Positions 1 to 6,107 of a stretch of 6,551 nucleotides of DNA are shown here, in pieces. Each line of letters begins with the position of its first letter. Position 1 is the first letter of the stretch. The stretch comes from Synechococcales cyanobacterium 340R_concoct_173_sub. GTDB lineage: Bacteria > Cyanobacteriota > Cyanobacteriia > Leptolyngbyales > Leptolyngbyaceae. Under the pieces are notes generated by a model. It made no database searches, was not told the DNA's origin, and saw only the letters and a program-made list of their open reading frames with translations. The DNA lies in NCBI GenBank assembly GCA_025354065.1, contig JANXNM010000818.1:1-6551 (forward strand), in the 5' to 3' direction. The translations under genes were made by a program, and so were the position numbers.

Positions 1-431
1 CTGGGAAACGGAATTCAAACATAAATCTCGACCTTGGTTTATGGAATCGTCAATCTAAACTAGGCGTTGTCTTTGACTCCTCGACAGGCTTCCGGCTGCC
101 GAATGGTGCTGTCCGTTCTCCTGATGCTGCTTGGGTGAGTAAACATCGTTTAGAAGCACTTAACCCTGATGCCGCTGATTTTTTAGCGTTAGCTCCAGAT
201 TTTGTGGTTGAGTTACGATCGGCTAACGATCGACTAAAACCGTTGCAAGACAAGATGAAGGAATATCAAAACAATGGTGTTCGCTTAGGTTGGCTGCTTA
301 ATCCTAAAGAACGTGAAGTGATTATCTATCGGACCGAAAATGAAATTGAAGTATTAAAGTCGCCAACTAGTTTGTCGGGAGAAGAAGTTTTACTGGGATT
401 CGTACTGAATCTAAATAGCATCTTGTATTAA
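1..431 (+). CDS. Uma2 family (DUF820) nuclease-like protein, 5'-truncated by window edge
   Basis: The frame is open from base 3 to the TAA at 429-431, giving 142 visible codons. The true start lies upstream; the GTG at 135 sits inside a conserved block and is not the start. The visible order is typical of Uma2/DUF820: a VFDSSTGFRLPNG stretch, then SPDAAWVS (Asp codon 123-125), APDFVVELRS (Glu codon 210-212), KMKEYQNNGVRLGWLLNP, and a VIIYR strand near the end. This family has a predicted PD-(D/E)xK restriction-endonuclease-like fold, and the Asp and Glu above are the likely active-site acids. The family is multiplied in cyanobacterial genomes, and its biological role is largely unproven. Full members are about 190 residues, so roughly 45-50 N-terminal residues are missing. 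No partner methylase or toxin/antitoxin gene is visible. Family assignment is firm; nuclease activity is inferred. Confidence 0.88.
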   Translation, partial: GKRNSNINLDLGLWNRQSKLGVVFDSSTGFRLPNGAVRSPDAAWVSKHRLEALNPDAADFLALAPDFVVELRSANDRLKPLQDKMKEYQNNGVRLGWLLNPKEREVIIYRTENEIEVLKSPTSLSGEEVLLGFVLNLNSILY

Positions 432-440
432 TCAACCGAT

Positions 441-466
441 CCCACTTCCGCGATCGTACGGGTGGG
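441..466 (+). other. Candidate stem-loop between the Uma2 gene and secD
   Basis: CCCAC (441-445) plus CCG (448-450) can pair with the uninterrupted CGGGTGGG (459-466), leaving a TT bulge and an 8-nt loop that carries CGATCG. It lies 10 nt after the Uma2 stop. No T-tract follows (the next bases are TTGTGGGG), so it is not a standard intrinsic terminator. It could be a 3'-end stabiliser, a leader element of secD, or chance. I saw no convincing -35/-10 pair in the 93-nt gap. Confidence 0.3.
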
Positions 467-513
467 TTGTGGGGTATCATATCGAATGGTATGCATGGGT
501 TTTGTTGAATGAC

Positions 514-518
514 AAGGG
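514..518 (+). promoter_or_regulatory. Ribosome binding site of secD
   Basis: AAGGG lies 6 nt before the ATG at 525. It supports this start, which also gives the expected short cytoplasmic N-terminus (MARQRW) ahead of the first membrane helix. Confidence 0.6.
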
Positions 519-524
519 TTTCGT

Positions 525-2000
525 ATGGCAAGGCAACGTTGGCTTCTCAGTTTAATTATTTCGCTCACCGCCGCCGCTTTATTTTTATTGCTTAATCCCA
601 TCTTGAAATCGGGCACCAGTCCATTTCGGTTGGGATTAGACCTTCAGGGCGGCTCTCAGATTACGCTTCAGGTAAAACCGTCGGATACCATCAAGGATAT
701 TTCTTCCCCTGAAGGGCAGAAAGCGGTTGGGGATGTGGAGCGGGTGATCGCCGATCGGGTCAACCGTTTGGGCGTTTCTGAACCCCTGGTGCAGCGCGTT
801 GGGAACGATAAAATTCTGGTCCAGTTGGCGGGAATTAAAGATCCCTACGAAGCCGAAAGCCTGCTGGGCCGTGCTGCGCAACTTGAATTTCGAGAACAAA
901 AAGCTGGGACTGAGGACAAGTTCCAAGCACTCTTTAATCAATATCGGCCCTTGATTAATCAAGAAACGGCATTAAGAAAACAGATTAAAGAACTCAAAAA
1001 ATCTGAAGATCGCGCAACACTAGCCGCCTTGTCTCTTGAGCTTAAAAAGGTGAGTCAACAAAGCTTCACCGAGTTGTTTAACAAAACAGGCATCGACGGA
1101 CGCAATCTCAAAGAAGCCTTTGCTCAACCCTTGGGAACTGCCGGGGACGATTGGCAAGTGGACATTCGGTTTGATGCCGACGGGGGTTTGAAATTTGCAG
1201 ACATGACCAAACGTCTGGCAGGCACCGGACGCAGCATTGGTGTGTTTCTAGATGACACCTTAATTAGTGCGCCTAATGTTGGTATTGAATTCGCCCAAAA
1301 CGGAATTACAGGCGGCGGCGCATCCATTAGTCGATTTACCTTAGATACTGCAAATGAATTGGCGATTCAATTCAAAAGCGGATCACTTCCGGTTCCGATC
1401 GAAATTGCCGAGAACCGCGTTGTTGGTGCCAGTCTTGGTCAAGACAGTGTTCAACGTAGCGTCTACGCCGGACTGGGTGGAATCTTCCTAGTTCTCGTAT
1501 TTATGGTGTTGTATTACCGCCTTCCGGGTGCGATCGCATCTGTTGCCTTAGTCATTTACGCATTGTTGAACTTGGCCGCCTTTGTATTGTTGCCAGGATT
1601 TGTTTTAACCTTGCCCGGAATTGCTGGATTCATTCTCAGTGTGGGAATGGCAGTGGATGCAAACGTATTGATTTTTGAACGAACCCGTGAAGAAATTCGC
1701 GACGGGAAAACATTGTATCAATCGGTAAAAGGTGGATTTACAAATGCATTCTCCAGCATTCTAGACAGCAACGTTACCACTATCATTGCCTGTGCTGCAT
1801 TGTATTGGTTAGGCACCGGACTCGTGCGAGGATTTGCCGTAACCCTGACGATGGGAGTCTTAATTAGTATGTTTACGGCTCTCACCTGTAGTCGCACATT
1901 GTTGTTTTACGTTTTGAGCATTCCGGCACTGCGCAAACCTGAATTCTTTTGTCCAAATCCGCCCGCCATTACTACTAACCAATCGTCGGAGATTGTTTAA
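525..2000 (+). CDS. secD: Protein translocase subunit SecD
   Basis: SecD works with SecF beside SecYEG, using the proton gradient to pull preproteins out on the far side of the plasma or thylakoid membrane. The 491-residue product has TM1 at about 7-25. The large periplasmic/lumenal P1 domain opens with the LGLDLQGG signature (36-43) and runs to about residue 310. Five further helices occupy about 313-465. GMAVDANVLIFER (374-386) in TM4 holds Asp378, the counterpart of the proton-path Asp in characterised SecDF. Other family blocks are LPVPIEIAENRVVGASLG (288-305) and the start of the helical bundle at about 312. Residues about 125-190 form a charged, helical insertion in P1. A short hydrophilic tail (about 470-491) ends the protein. 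The stop codon directly abuts the secF ATG, so co-transcription is very likely. Confidence 0.97.
   Translation: MARQRWLLSLIISLTAAALFLLLNPILKSGTSPFRLGLDLQGGSQITLQVKPSDTIKDISSPEGQKAVGDVERVIADRVNRLGVSEPLVQRVGNDKILVQLAGIKDPYEAESLLGRAAQLEFREQKAGTEDKFQALFNQYRPLINQETALRKQIKELKKSEDRATLAALSLELKKVSQQSFTELFNKTGIDGRNLKEAFAQPLGTAGDDWQVDIRFDADGGLKFADMTKRLAGTGRSIGVFLDDTLISAPNVGIEFAQNGITGGGASISRFTLDTANELAIQFKSGSLPVPIEIAENRVVGASLGQDSVQRSVYAGLGGIFLVLVFMVLYYRLPGAIASVALVIYALLNLAAFVLLPGFVLTLPGIAGFILSVGMAVDANVLIFERTREEIRDGKTLYQSVKGGFTNAFSSILDSNVTTIIACAALYWLGTGLVRGFAVTLTMGVLISMFTALTCSRTLLFYVLSIPALRKPEFFCPNPPAITTNQSSEIV
1530..1537. repeat. HIP1 octamer GCGATCGC (within secD)
   Basis: Perfect copy of the highly iterated palindrome HIP1, which is over-represented in many cyanobacterial genomes. 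It is a lineage marker rather than a gene-specific element. Confidence 0.85.
1988..1991 (+). promoter_or_regulatory. Ribosome binding site of secF inside the secD 3' end
   Basis: GGAG lies 9 nt before the secF ATG at 2001, within the last codons of secD (TAA at 1998-2000). The arrangement suggests translational coupling and supports the 2001 start. Confidence 0.6.
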
Positions 2001-2960
2001 ATGAGATTACAAGTCATTCAACAACGAAAGTTGTGGTGGGGTATTTCCATAGCAATTCTTGTCGCGGGAATTGTTTCAATGCTAATCTCTTGGAAAACGA
2101 TTGGTGCACCTTTGCGTCCAAGTTTAGATTTTGTTGGGGGAACTCGACTAGAATTACCGATCGCTTGCCCTGACCCGAAAAACTGTAAAGCCGACGTGCT
2201 TAACCTGGAAGTGATTCGCAAAGTTCTAGACGAACAGGGGTTAGGGGGCAGCAGCGTTCAAATCGTCGAAGCCCAAGGCAACCAACCGCCCGCTGTCTCT
2301 ATTCGCAGTAGCAGCCTAGACGCTGGACAACGGGAAAAACTCCAGAAAACACTCACGGAGAAAATCGGAGCCTTTGATATGGCCCGATCAAGTAGTGAAA
2401 CTGTGGGACCGACTATGGGAAAACAGCTCTTCACCTCGGGACTCTTGGCCCTACTGGTTTCCTTTGCGGGAATTGCGCTTTACCTATCCTTTAGGTTTCA
2501 GTGGGACTACGCCGTATTTGCGATCGTCGCCTTGGTCCATGACGTATTCATTACCGTCGGCATCTTCTCAATTTTGGGATTGGTCTTCGGCATTGAAGTC
2601 GATAGTTTATTCATTGTGGCGCTGTTGACGATCGTGGGCTTCTCCGTGAACGACACGGTTGTTATTTACGATCGGGTGCGCGAAGTTCTGGCCGCAAACC
2701 CGGCACGCAGCATTAATGATGTTGTGGATGATGCCGTTAACCAGACGCTGGGACGATCCATCAACACCACCATGACTACACTGCTGACCCTGACGTCTAT
2801 TTTTATTTTTGGAGGAGAAACTCTGAAATTCTTTGCCCTGGCCTTAATCATTGGCTTTGCAATGGGTGCATACTCCAGTATCTTTATCGCGAGTACACTT
2901 TTAGCCTGGTGGCGTAATCGATCTGGTTCCCTCGTCGTTCCTGTTGTTGTAGGAGAATAA
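2001..2960 (+). CDS. secF: Protein translocase subunit SecF
   Basis: SecF pairs with SecD to form the 12-helix RND-like SecDF accessory motor of the Sec pathway. The 319-residue product has TM1 at about 13-30, then a small P4 domain that starts with [10 protein letters not shown] (43-52). [11 protein letters not shown] (133-143) precedes TM2. [11 protein letters not shown] (177-187) is the conserved TM3 block. [16 protein letters not shown] (213-228) carries Asp218, the counterpart of the SecF proton-path Asp. [14 protein letters not shown] (251-264) carries the family Arg252. Helices run to about residue 303, followed by a short tail. There is no gap to secD. P4 holds two Cys (56 and 62, in a CPDPKNC segment), an unusual local feature that could form a disulfide on the oxidising side. 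Length and motifs fit an intact, functional SecF. Confidence 0.97.
   Translation: MRLQVIQQRKLWWGISIAILVAGIVSMLISWKTIGAPLRPSLDFVGGTRLELPIACPDPKNCKADVLNLEVIRKVLDEQGLGGSSVQIVEAQGNQPPAVSIRSSSLDAGQREKLQKTLTEKIGAFDMARSSSETVGPTMGKQLFTSGLLALLVSFAGIALYLSFRFQWDYAVFAIVALVHDVFITVGIFSILGLVFGIEVDSLFIVALLTIVGFSVNDTVVIYDRVREVLAANPARSINDVVDDAVNQTLGRSINTTMTTLLTLTSIFIFGGETLKFFALALIIGFAMGAYSSIFIASTLLAWWRNRSGSLVVPVVVGE
2951..2955 (+). promoter_or_regulatory. Ribosome binding site of the SGNH hydrolase gene
   Basis: AGGAG overlaps the last codons of secF and lies 11 nt before the ATG at 2967. The spacing is slightly long but usable. It supports translation of the third gene from the secDF transcript. Confidence 0.5.
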
Positions 2961-2966
2961 AGTTAC

Positions 2967-4400
2967 ATGCCCCGTTTTCCCTTCCAATTCCCAACCCGTC
3001 GTAAATCCTTTAATCCTTACTCATCAAAGGGCCGATCGCGTAAGAAGAACATTCCGCTCCCCTTCCTTATCGTGTCAGCGCCTTTAGTTATTTTTATTGG
3101 GGCAGAGGGTTTGTTGCGGTTGATTGTGGGTTCATCTGGGAAAGCGGGAGAACTGGCGGGCTATTTTGCCGAACCTGCATCCGTAAGCGACTATCGTCTT
3201 CAGGTAAATACGAGTGGGGGCAACCCTGTCAGCGGTATTGCTTGGGGTGAACTCAAGGTTCGGCCTAGTGCGCTCACGGGCTACGAACTTATGCCGAATC
3301 AGAAGACCAGTACGGTTGAGATCAATGCTCAAGGATTTCGAGCAAATCAAAGCATTCTCCCAGCTAAACCTGCCAATGAAGTCCGCGTTCTACTAGTTGG
3401 CGGTTCGACGGCCTTTGGCACCCTCACACCTGATAACGGAGCCACAATAGGATCTCTACTCGAAACCCAGCTAAACCAACAAGTCAAAGATCAACGGGCC
3501 AACGCCAAAAATTTCCGTCCCGACGTTCTTCCTTACTTCGCCGACGAAATGGAAAAAGCCATGAAACTTCCCTCAAAAATACGCGAAGGGCAATATAGGG
3601 TGATCAATGCAGCGGTACCCGGTTATCTGACTAGCAATGTTCAAAGCCAACTTTTTAATCAGCTTTTAGACTATCAACCGGACGTGCTGGTTCTGATTGA
3701 TGGATACAGTGATTTGTTAGCTCCAAGCGATCGTCCGGCGGCCACTTTATCCTCTATTGATAATTTGCTAAGCGATGCCAATGGCCATTTTCTCAGGAGT
3801 CTCGGCAATAATTTTAACGGCGTGCTGAATCAGCTTTACTTGCTTAAAGCTTGGAACGCTTGGATCATCAAACCGAATCCGAAGAGTGAACTATTGGCGG
3901 ATGTCTCTAATGACAAGGGAATCTTAACCGATCGTCTCAGTACGGATCCGGCTGAAATTCAAAAACGGATCGATCGGCGGACTCGCGCTTTAGTTGGCAT
4001 CGCAAAACTCACGTCCCTTCGCAAAATCCCCTTCGTCGTCGGCATCCAACCTGAAGTCAGTCAACTCAAATCACCCTCTAGCGAGGATACCAAAATCCTA
4101 AGCGCTCTCGACACCCGCTATCCCAAGCTCATTCAAGACCAATATGCAAAACTTATTCAGTCTCAAAAGACCGTCAATAGCATTACATCGTTGTCATTTC
4201 AAGATGCGATCGAGAAAGCTTCAAACATTAAGGGCATTAAGGGCGATAGTCGTCTCTTTTATGATGCTATTCACCCTAGAAGTTCCCTAATCCAAACGAT
4301 CGCCACAACCATTCAAACCACGATCGGACCCCAGCTCCAAGTTCAGCCCAAACCCTTTAGTGGTGGAACTAGCGGCGGAACCAGTGGCGGAACTCCATAA
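2967..4400 (+). CDS. Membrane-anchored SGNH/GDSL-type hydrolase, substrate unknown
   Basis: The 477-residue protein has a very basic N-terminus (about 1-28), one hydrophobic anchor (about 30-54) and a large domain probably outside the cytoplasm. YELMPNQ...INAQGFRANQ (106-128) is the pre-domain block seen in many bacterial anchored SGNH proteins. VLLVGGSTAFG (141-151) is block I with nucleophile candidate Ser147. VINAAVPGY (212-220) matches block II. VLIDGYSDLL (242-251) is at the block III position, where the family usually has GxND. DAIHP (433-437) supplies the Asp433/His436 pair of block V. The triad therefore looks complete, so an esterase, acyltransferase or deacetylase role on lipid or polysaccharide is plausible; the substrate cannot be read from the sequence. 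The gene starts 6 nt after secF. The C-terminus ends in three SGGT repeats. Family is confident, function is inference. Confidence 0.85.
   Translation: MPRFPFQFPTRRKSFNPYSSKGRSRKKNIPLPFLIVSAPLVIFIGAEGLLRLIVGSSGKAGELAGYFAEPASVSDYRLQVNTSGGNPVSGIAWGELKVRPSALTGYELMPNQKTSTVEINAQGFRANQSILPAKPANEVRVLLVGGSTAFGTLTPDNGATIGSLLETQLNQQVKDQRANAKNFRPDVLPYFADEMEKAMKLPSKIREGQYRVINAAVPGYLTSNVQSQLFNQLLDYQPDVLVLIDGYSDLLAPSDRPAATLSSIDNLLSDANGHFLRSLGNNFNGVLNQLYLLKAWNAWIIKPNPKSELLADVSNDKGILTDRLSTDPAEIQKRIDRRTRALVGIAKLTSLRKIPFVVGIQPEVSQLKSPSSEDTKILSALDTRYPKLIQDQYAKLIQSQKTVNSITSLSFQDAIEKASNIKGIKGDSRLFYDAIHPRSSLIQTIATTIQTTIGPQLQVQPKPFSGGTSGGTSGGTP
4359..4394 (+). repeat. Three tandem 12-bp units at the 3' end of the SGNH gene
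   Basis: AGTGGTGGAACT, AGCGGCGGAACC and AGTGGCGGAACT run in frame and encode SGGT three times (residues 465-476), just before Pro and the stop. The units differ mainly at synonymous positions, so the protein repeat appears to be kept while the DNA drifts. It probably forms a flexible tail, and copy number could vary between strains by slippage. Confidence 0.8.
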
Positions 4401-4476
4401 TTTGGTTGTGTATTGTAAGGCTAGATCGGCAAATTGGTGTGGATGCTAAATCGCGGTAAGATAACTGAGAAGAACC

Positions 4477-4485
4477 TATGATAAT
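4477..4485 (+). promoter_or_regulatory. Possible -10 element upstream of psb27
   Basis: TATGATAAT contains two overlapping -10-like hexamers, TATGAT and GATAAT. No good -35 is found about 17 nt upstream. If used, the leader would be only around 10-15 nt, and psb27 has no clear ribosome binding site. The same bases include the start of a possible 9-codon reading frame, an alternative explanation. No terminator was seen between the SGNH gene and this point, so read-through from the secDF operon is also possible. Confidence 0.3.
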
Positions 4486-4507
4486 TTTGCTCGCGACTTA
4501 CCTATGA
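4478..4507 (+). CDS. Possible 9-codon leader reading frame overlapping the psb27 start
   Basis: ATG at 4478 opens a frame for MIILLATYL that ends at TGA 4505-4507, overlapping the psb27 ATG as ATGA. A purine-rich GAGAAG (4467-4472) stands 5 nt upstream as a weak ribosome binding site, whereas psb27 itself has none. The arrangement would allow translational coupling. Such a short frame can arise by chance, and it only exists in the mRNA if transcription starts upstream of it. Confidence 0.2.
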   Translation: MIILLATYL

Positions 4508-4905
4508 AGCGTATTCTGTCTCGCCTGATGGCGATCATTTTGGTAATCTTGATTGGCGTGACGGGTGCATCTAGCGCCGCGATGGCCGATAGTCTTTCCG
4601 GGGACTATCCTGTCGATGCCTTGGCTTTAGTGGAACTGCTCCGGCAAACCGTGGACGTGGCTCCTGATGCGACCGATCGAATAGCCCTTCAGAATGAGTC
4701 CAAGAAGAAAATTAATGAATTTGCCTCACGCTACCGTCGGGGCAGCGTCATGAAGCTTAACTCATACACCACCATGCGCACCGCCATCAATTCCTTGGCT
4801 GGCCACTACACTAACTATCCGAATCGTCCCGTTCCTGAAAAGATGAAAAAGCGGTTGATGGCTGAATTTCGTCAGGTTGAAACAGCACTAAAGCGTGGTG
4901 CCTAA
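4504..4905 (+). CDS. psb27: Photosystem II assembly protein Psb27, without the lipobox cysteine
   Basis: Psb27 is a small lumenal factor that binds immature photosystem II at CP43 during assembly and repair, before the oxygen-evolving cluster is completed. The 133-residue product has a signal peptide (MKRILSRL, then a hydrophobic run to about 20) and a mature four-helix domain. KKKINEFASRYRR (67-79), TTMRTAINSLAGHY (89-102), YPNRPVPEKMKKRL (105-118) and the final EFRQVETALKR are strongly family-typical. Cyanobacterial Psb27 is usually a lipoprotein with a Cys after an L-T-G-like motif. Here the matching spot reads VTGA (Ala22), and the whole protein contains no Cys. AMA (26-28) before Asp29 is a credible signal peptidase I site, so a soluble lumenal form is inferred. 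No clear ribosome binding site precedes the ATG. Two terminators follow. Confidence 0.95.
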   Translation: MKRILSRLMAIILVILIGVTGASSAAMADSLSGDYPVDALALVELLRQTVDVAPDATDRIALQNESKKKINEFASRYRRGSVMKLNSYTTMRTAINSLAGHYTNYPNRPVPEKMKKRLMAEFRQVETALKRGA

Positions 4906-4926
4906 GCTAGATCTGGTAATAAAAAA

Positions 4927-4954
4927 TTGCTGATTAGAAAATTAGCAACTTTTT
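4927..4954 (+). terminator. Intrinsic terminator after psb27 (first of two)
   Basis: TTGCTGATT (4927-4935) pairs with AATTAGCAA (4940-4948) as a 9-bp stem with one G-U pair and an AGAA loop. It is followed by CTTTTT (4949-4954) and preceded by six A. It lies 22 nt after the psb27 stop. The flanking A and T tracts could also let it work, more weakly, on the opposite strand. Confidence 0.75.
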
Positions 4955-4957
4955 GTA

Positions 4958-4997
4958 AGAGCGGCAGCATCTTTGGGATTTTGCCGCTCTAATTTTT
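4958..4997 (+). terminator. Second, GC-rich terminator hairpin
   Basis: AGAGCGGCA (4958-4966) pairs perfectly with TGCCGCTCT (4982-4990), with a 15-nt loop, followed by AATTTTT. It stands only 3 nt after the T-tract of the first terminator. The stem is stronger than the first, though the loop is long and the T-tract is offset by two bases. Confidence 0.65.
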
Positions 4998-5009
4998 AAG
5001 AATATTTGC

Positions 5010-5021
5010 GATAATTTATAT
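5010..5021 (+). promoter_or_regulatory. AT-rich -10-like region upstream of ccsA
   Basis: GATAATTTATAT, 53-64 nt before the ccsA ATG, contains GATAAT and TTATAT, both -10-like. A recognisable -35 is absent. The two terminators just upstream mean ccsA most likely needs its own promoter in this 76-nt stretch, and this is the best candidate seen. The start codon itself has only a weak GAG (5065-5067) as ribosome binding site. Confidence 0.3.
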
Positions 5022-5073
5022 CAGTACAACCAATCCCTTAAACCTGCAAACAAGCGCACAACTGAGCAAAACT

Positions 5074-6063
5074 ATGGATCTCGTTAAACTCCAGGGTTTA
5101 CTGGACAATGCATCCTTCGCGGTGCTGTTTACCACCATGATGGTTTATTGGGTCGGTGCGGCGTTTCCAGCCATTCCTGCACTTTCGACCCTCGGCACCA
5201 CTGGCATGGCGATCGCGAACCTTACAACGGCTGCATTGCTTGCTTCTCGCTGGATTGAAGCGGGCTATTTTCCCTTAAGCAATCTCTACGAATCCTTATT
5301 TTTCTTAGTCTGGGGCATTACCACCATGCACCTTGTCGCCGAACAAATGAGCCAAAGTCGCTTGGTCGGAACAGTTACAGCACCTGTCGCCACTTGTATT
5401 ACAGCTTTCGCCGCGATCGTCCTCACCGACGATATGCAAATGTCTGCCCCTTTGGTTCCGGCGCTCAAGTCAAATTGGTTAATGATGCACGTTAGCGTCA
5501 TGATGTTTAGCTACTCGACCTTGATGGTGGGTTGTGTATTGGCGATCGCATTCTTGATCGTAACCCGAGGCCAAGCCGTCGAACTCAAGGGCAGTTCCAT
5601 TGGTGCAGGTGCCTATCGGTTGAAAAAGTCGGGACAACCTGTAATGGAGTTCAATGCATCTCAGCCACAACTAGCCACATCCGGTGGTGTTGCTGTTTTG
5701 GAACAGACCTCAACCGCTACGATCGCCCTATCTCCACAACGTCTTAGCCTTGCTGATACTTTGGATAATATTAGTTATCGAATTATTGGATTGGGCTTTC
5801 CGTTGTTGACGATCGGGATTATTTCCGGTGGTGTTTGGGCCAATGAAGCTTGGGGTTCCTACTGGAGCTGGGATCCAAAGGAAACTTGGGCCTTGATCAC
5901 TTGGCTCGTATTTGCGGCCTATCTTCATTCCCGCATCACCAAAGGCTGGCAGGGCCGTCGTCCAGCGATTTTGGCCTCTATTGGATTTGTGATGGTATGG
6001 ATTTGCTATCTAGGCGTAAATCTTCTGGGTAAAGGACTTCACAGCTACGGTTGGTTCTTGTAA
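5074..6063 (+). CDS. ccsA: Cytochrome c biogenesis protein CcsA (ycf5/ResC family; some databases label it CcsB)
   Basis: CcsA is the polytopic subunit of the system II (Ccs) heme ligation complex. Together with Ccs1/ResB it carries heme across the membrane and presents it to apocytochromes c, such as cytochrome f and c6 in cyanobacteria. The 329-residue product has several hydrophobic helices. [15 protein letters not shown] (66-80) is an N-terminal family block. The WWD heme-binding block is [15 protein letters not shown] (260-274). Conserved candidate heme-ligand histidines are His139 (LMMHV), His285 (YLHSR) and His323 (GLHSYGWFL). A hydrophilic linker at about 166-228 separates the two helical halves. 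The start at 5074 gives the expected MDLVKLQ...NASFAVLF N-terminus. No ccs1 partner lies in the window. Naming is confusing because Bordetella-style and chloroplast-style symbols are swapped. Confidence 0.95.
   Translation: MDLVKLQGLLDNASFAVLFTTMMVYWVGAAFPAIPALSTLGTTGMAIANLTTAALLASRWIEAGYFPLSNLYESLFFLVWGITTMHLVAEQMSQSRLVGTVTAPVATCITAFAAIVLTDDMQMSAPLVPALKSNWLMMHVSVMMFSYSTLMVGCVLAIAFLIVTRGQAVELKGSSIGAGAYRLKKSGQPVMEFNASQPQLATSGGVAVLEQTSTATIALSPQRLSLADTLDNISYRIIGLGFPLLTIGIISGGVWANEAWGSYWSWDPKETWALITWLVFAAYLHSRITKGWQGRRPAILASIGFVMVWICYLGVNLLGKGLHSYGWFL
5209..5216. repeat. HIP1 octamer GCGATCGC (within ccsA, first copy)
   Basis: Perfect HIP1 palindrome in the 5' part of ccsA. Confidence 0.85.
5542..5549. 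repeat. HIP1 octamer GCGATCGC (within ccsA, second copy)
   Basis: Perfect HIP1 palindrome, 333 nt after the first copy in this gene. Confidence 0.85.
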
Positions 6064-6107
6064 GTTTTTATCGATTGAGATTGATCCCTATTTTTAACGG
6101 CCCACCT

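Noticed and set aside
135..137. GTG at 135 as the start of the Uma2 gene
   Set aside because: Conserved Uma2 sequence continues in the same frame upstream to the window edge, including the SPD motif at 117-125, so the gene is longer.
50..253. Minus-strand open frame of 67 codons opposite the Uma2 gene
   Set aside because: It is the complement of well-conserved Uma2 coding sequence and shows no recognisable protein features.
475..480. TATCAT as a -10 element for secD
   Set aside because: No acceptable -35 about 17 nt upstream (the bases there are GATCGT) and no other promoter feature; too weak to list.
636..962. Minus-strand open frame of 108 codons within secD
   Set aside because: Fully opposite secD, with no ribosome binding site or family resemblance noticed; a shadow of the real gene.
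4401..4460. A terminator between the SGNH gene and psb27
   Set aside because: I searched this stretch for a stem followed by a T-run and found none; the weak inverted repeats near 4451-4502 lack a T-tract.
6051..6107. Upstream ATG (6051) as start of the KGK-like gene
   Set aside because: It would overlap the last codons of ccsA and add 19 residues ahead of the conserved N-terminal block; the ATG at 6108 fits the family better.
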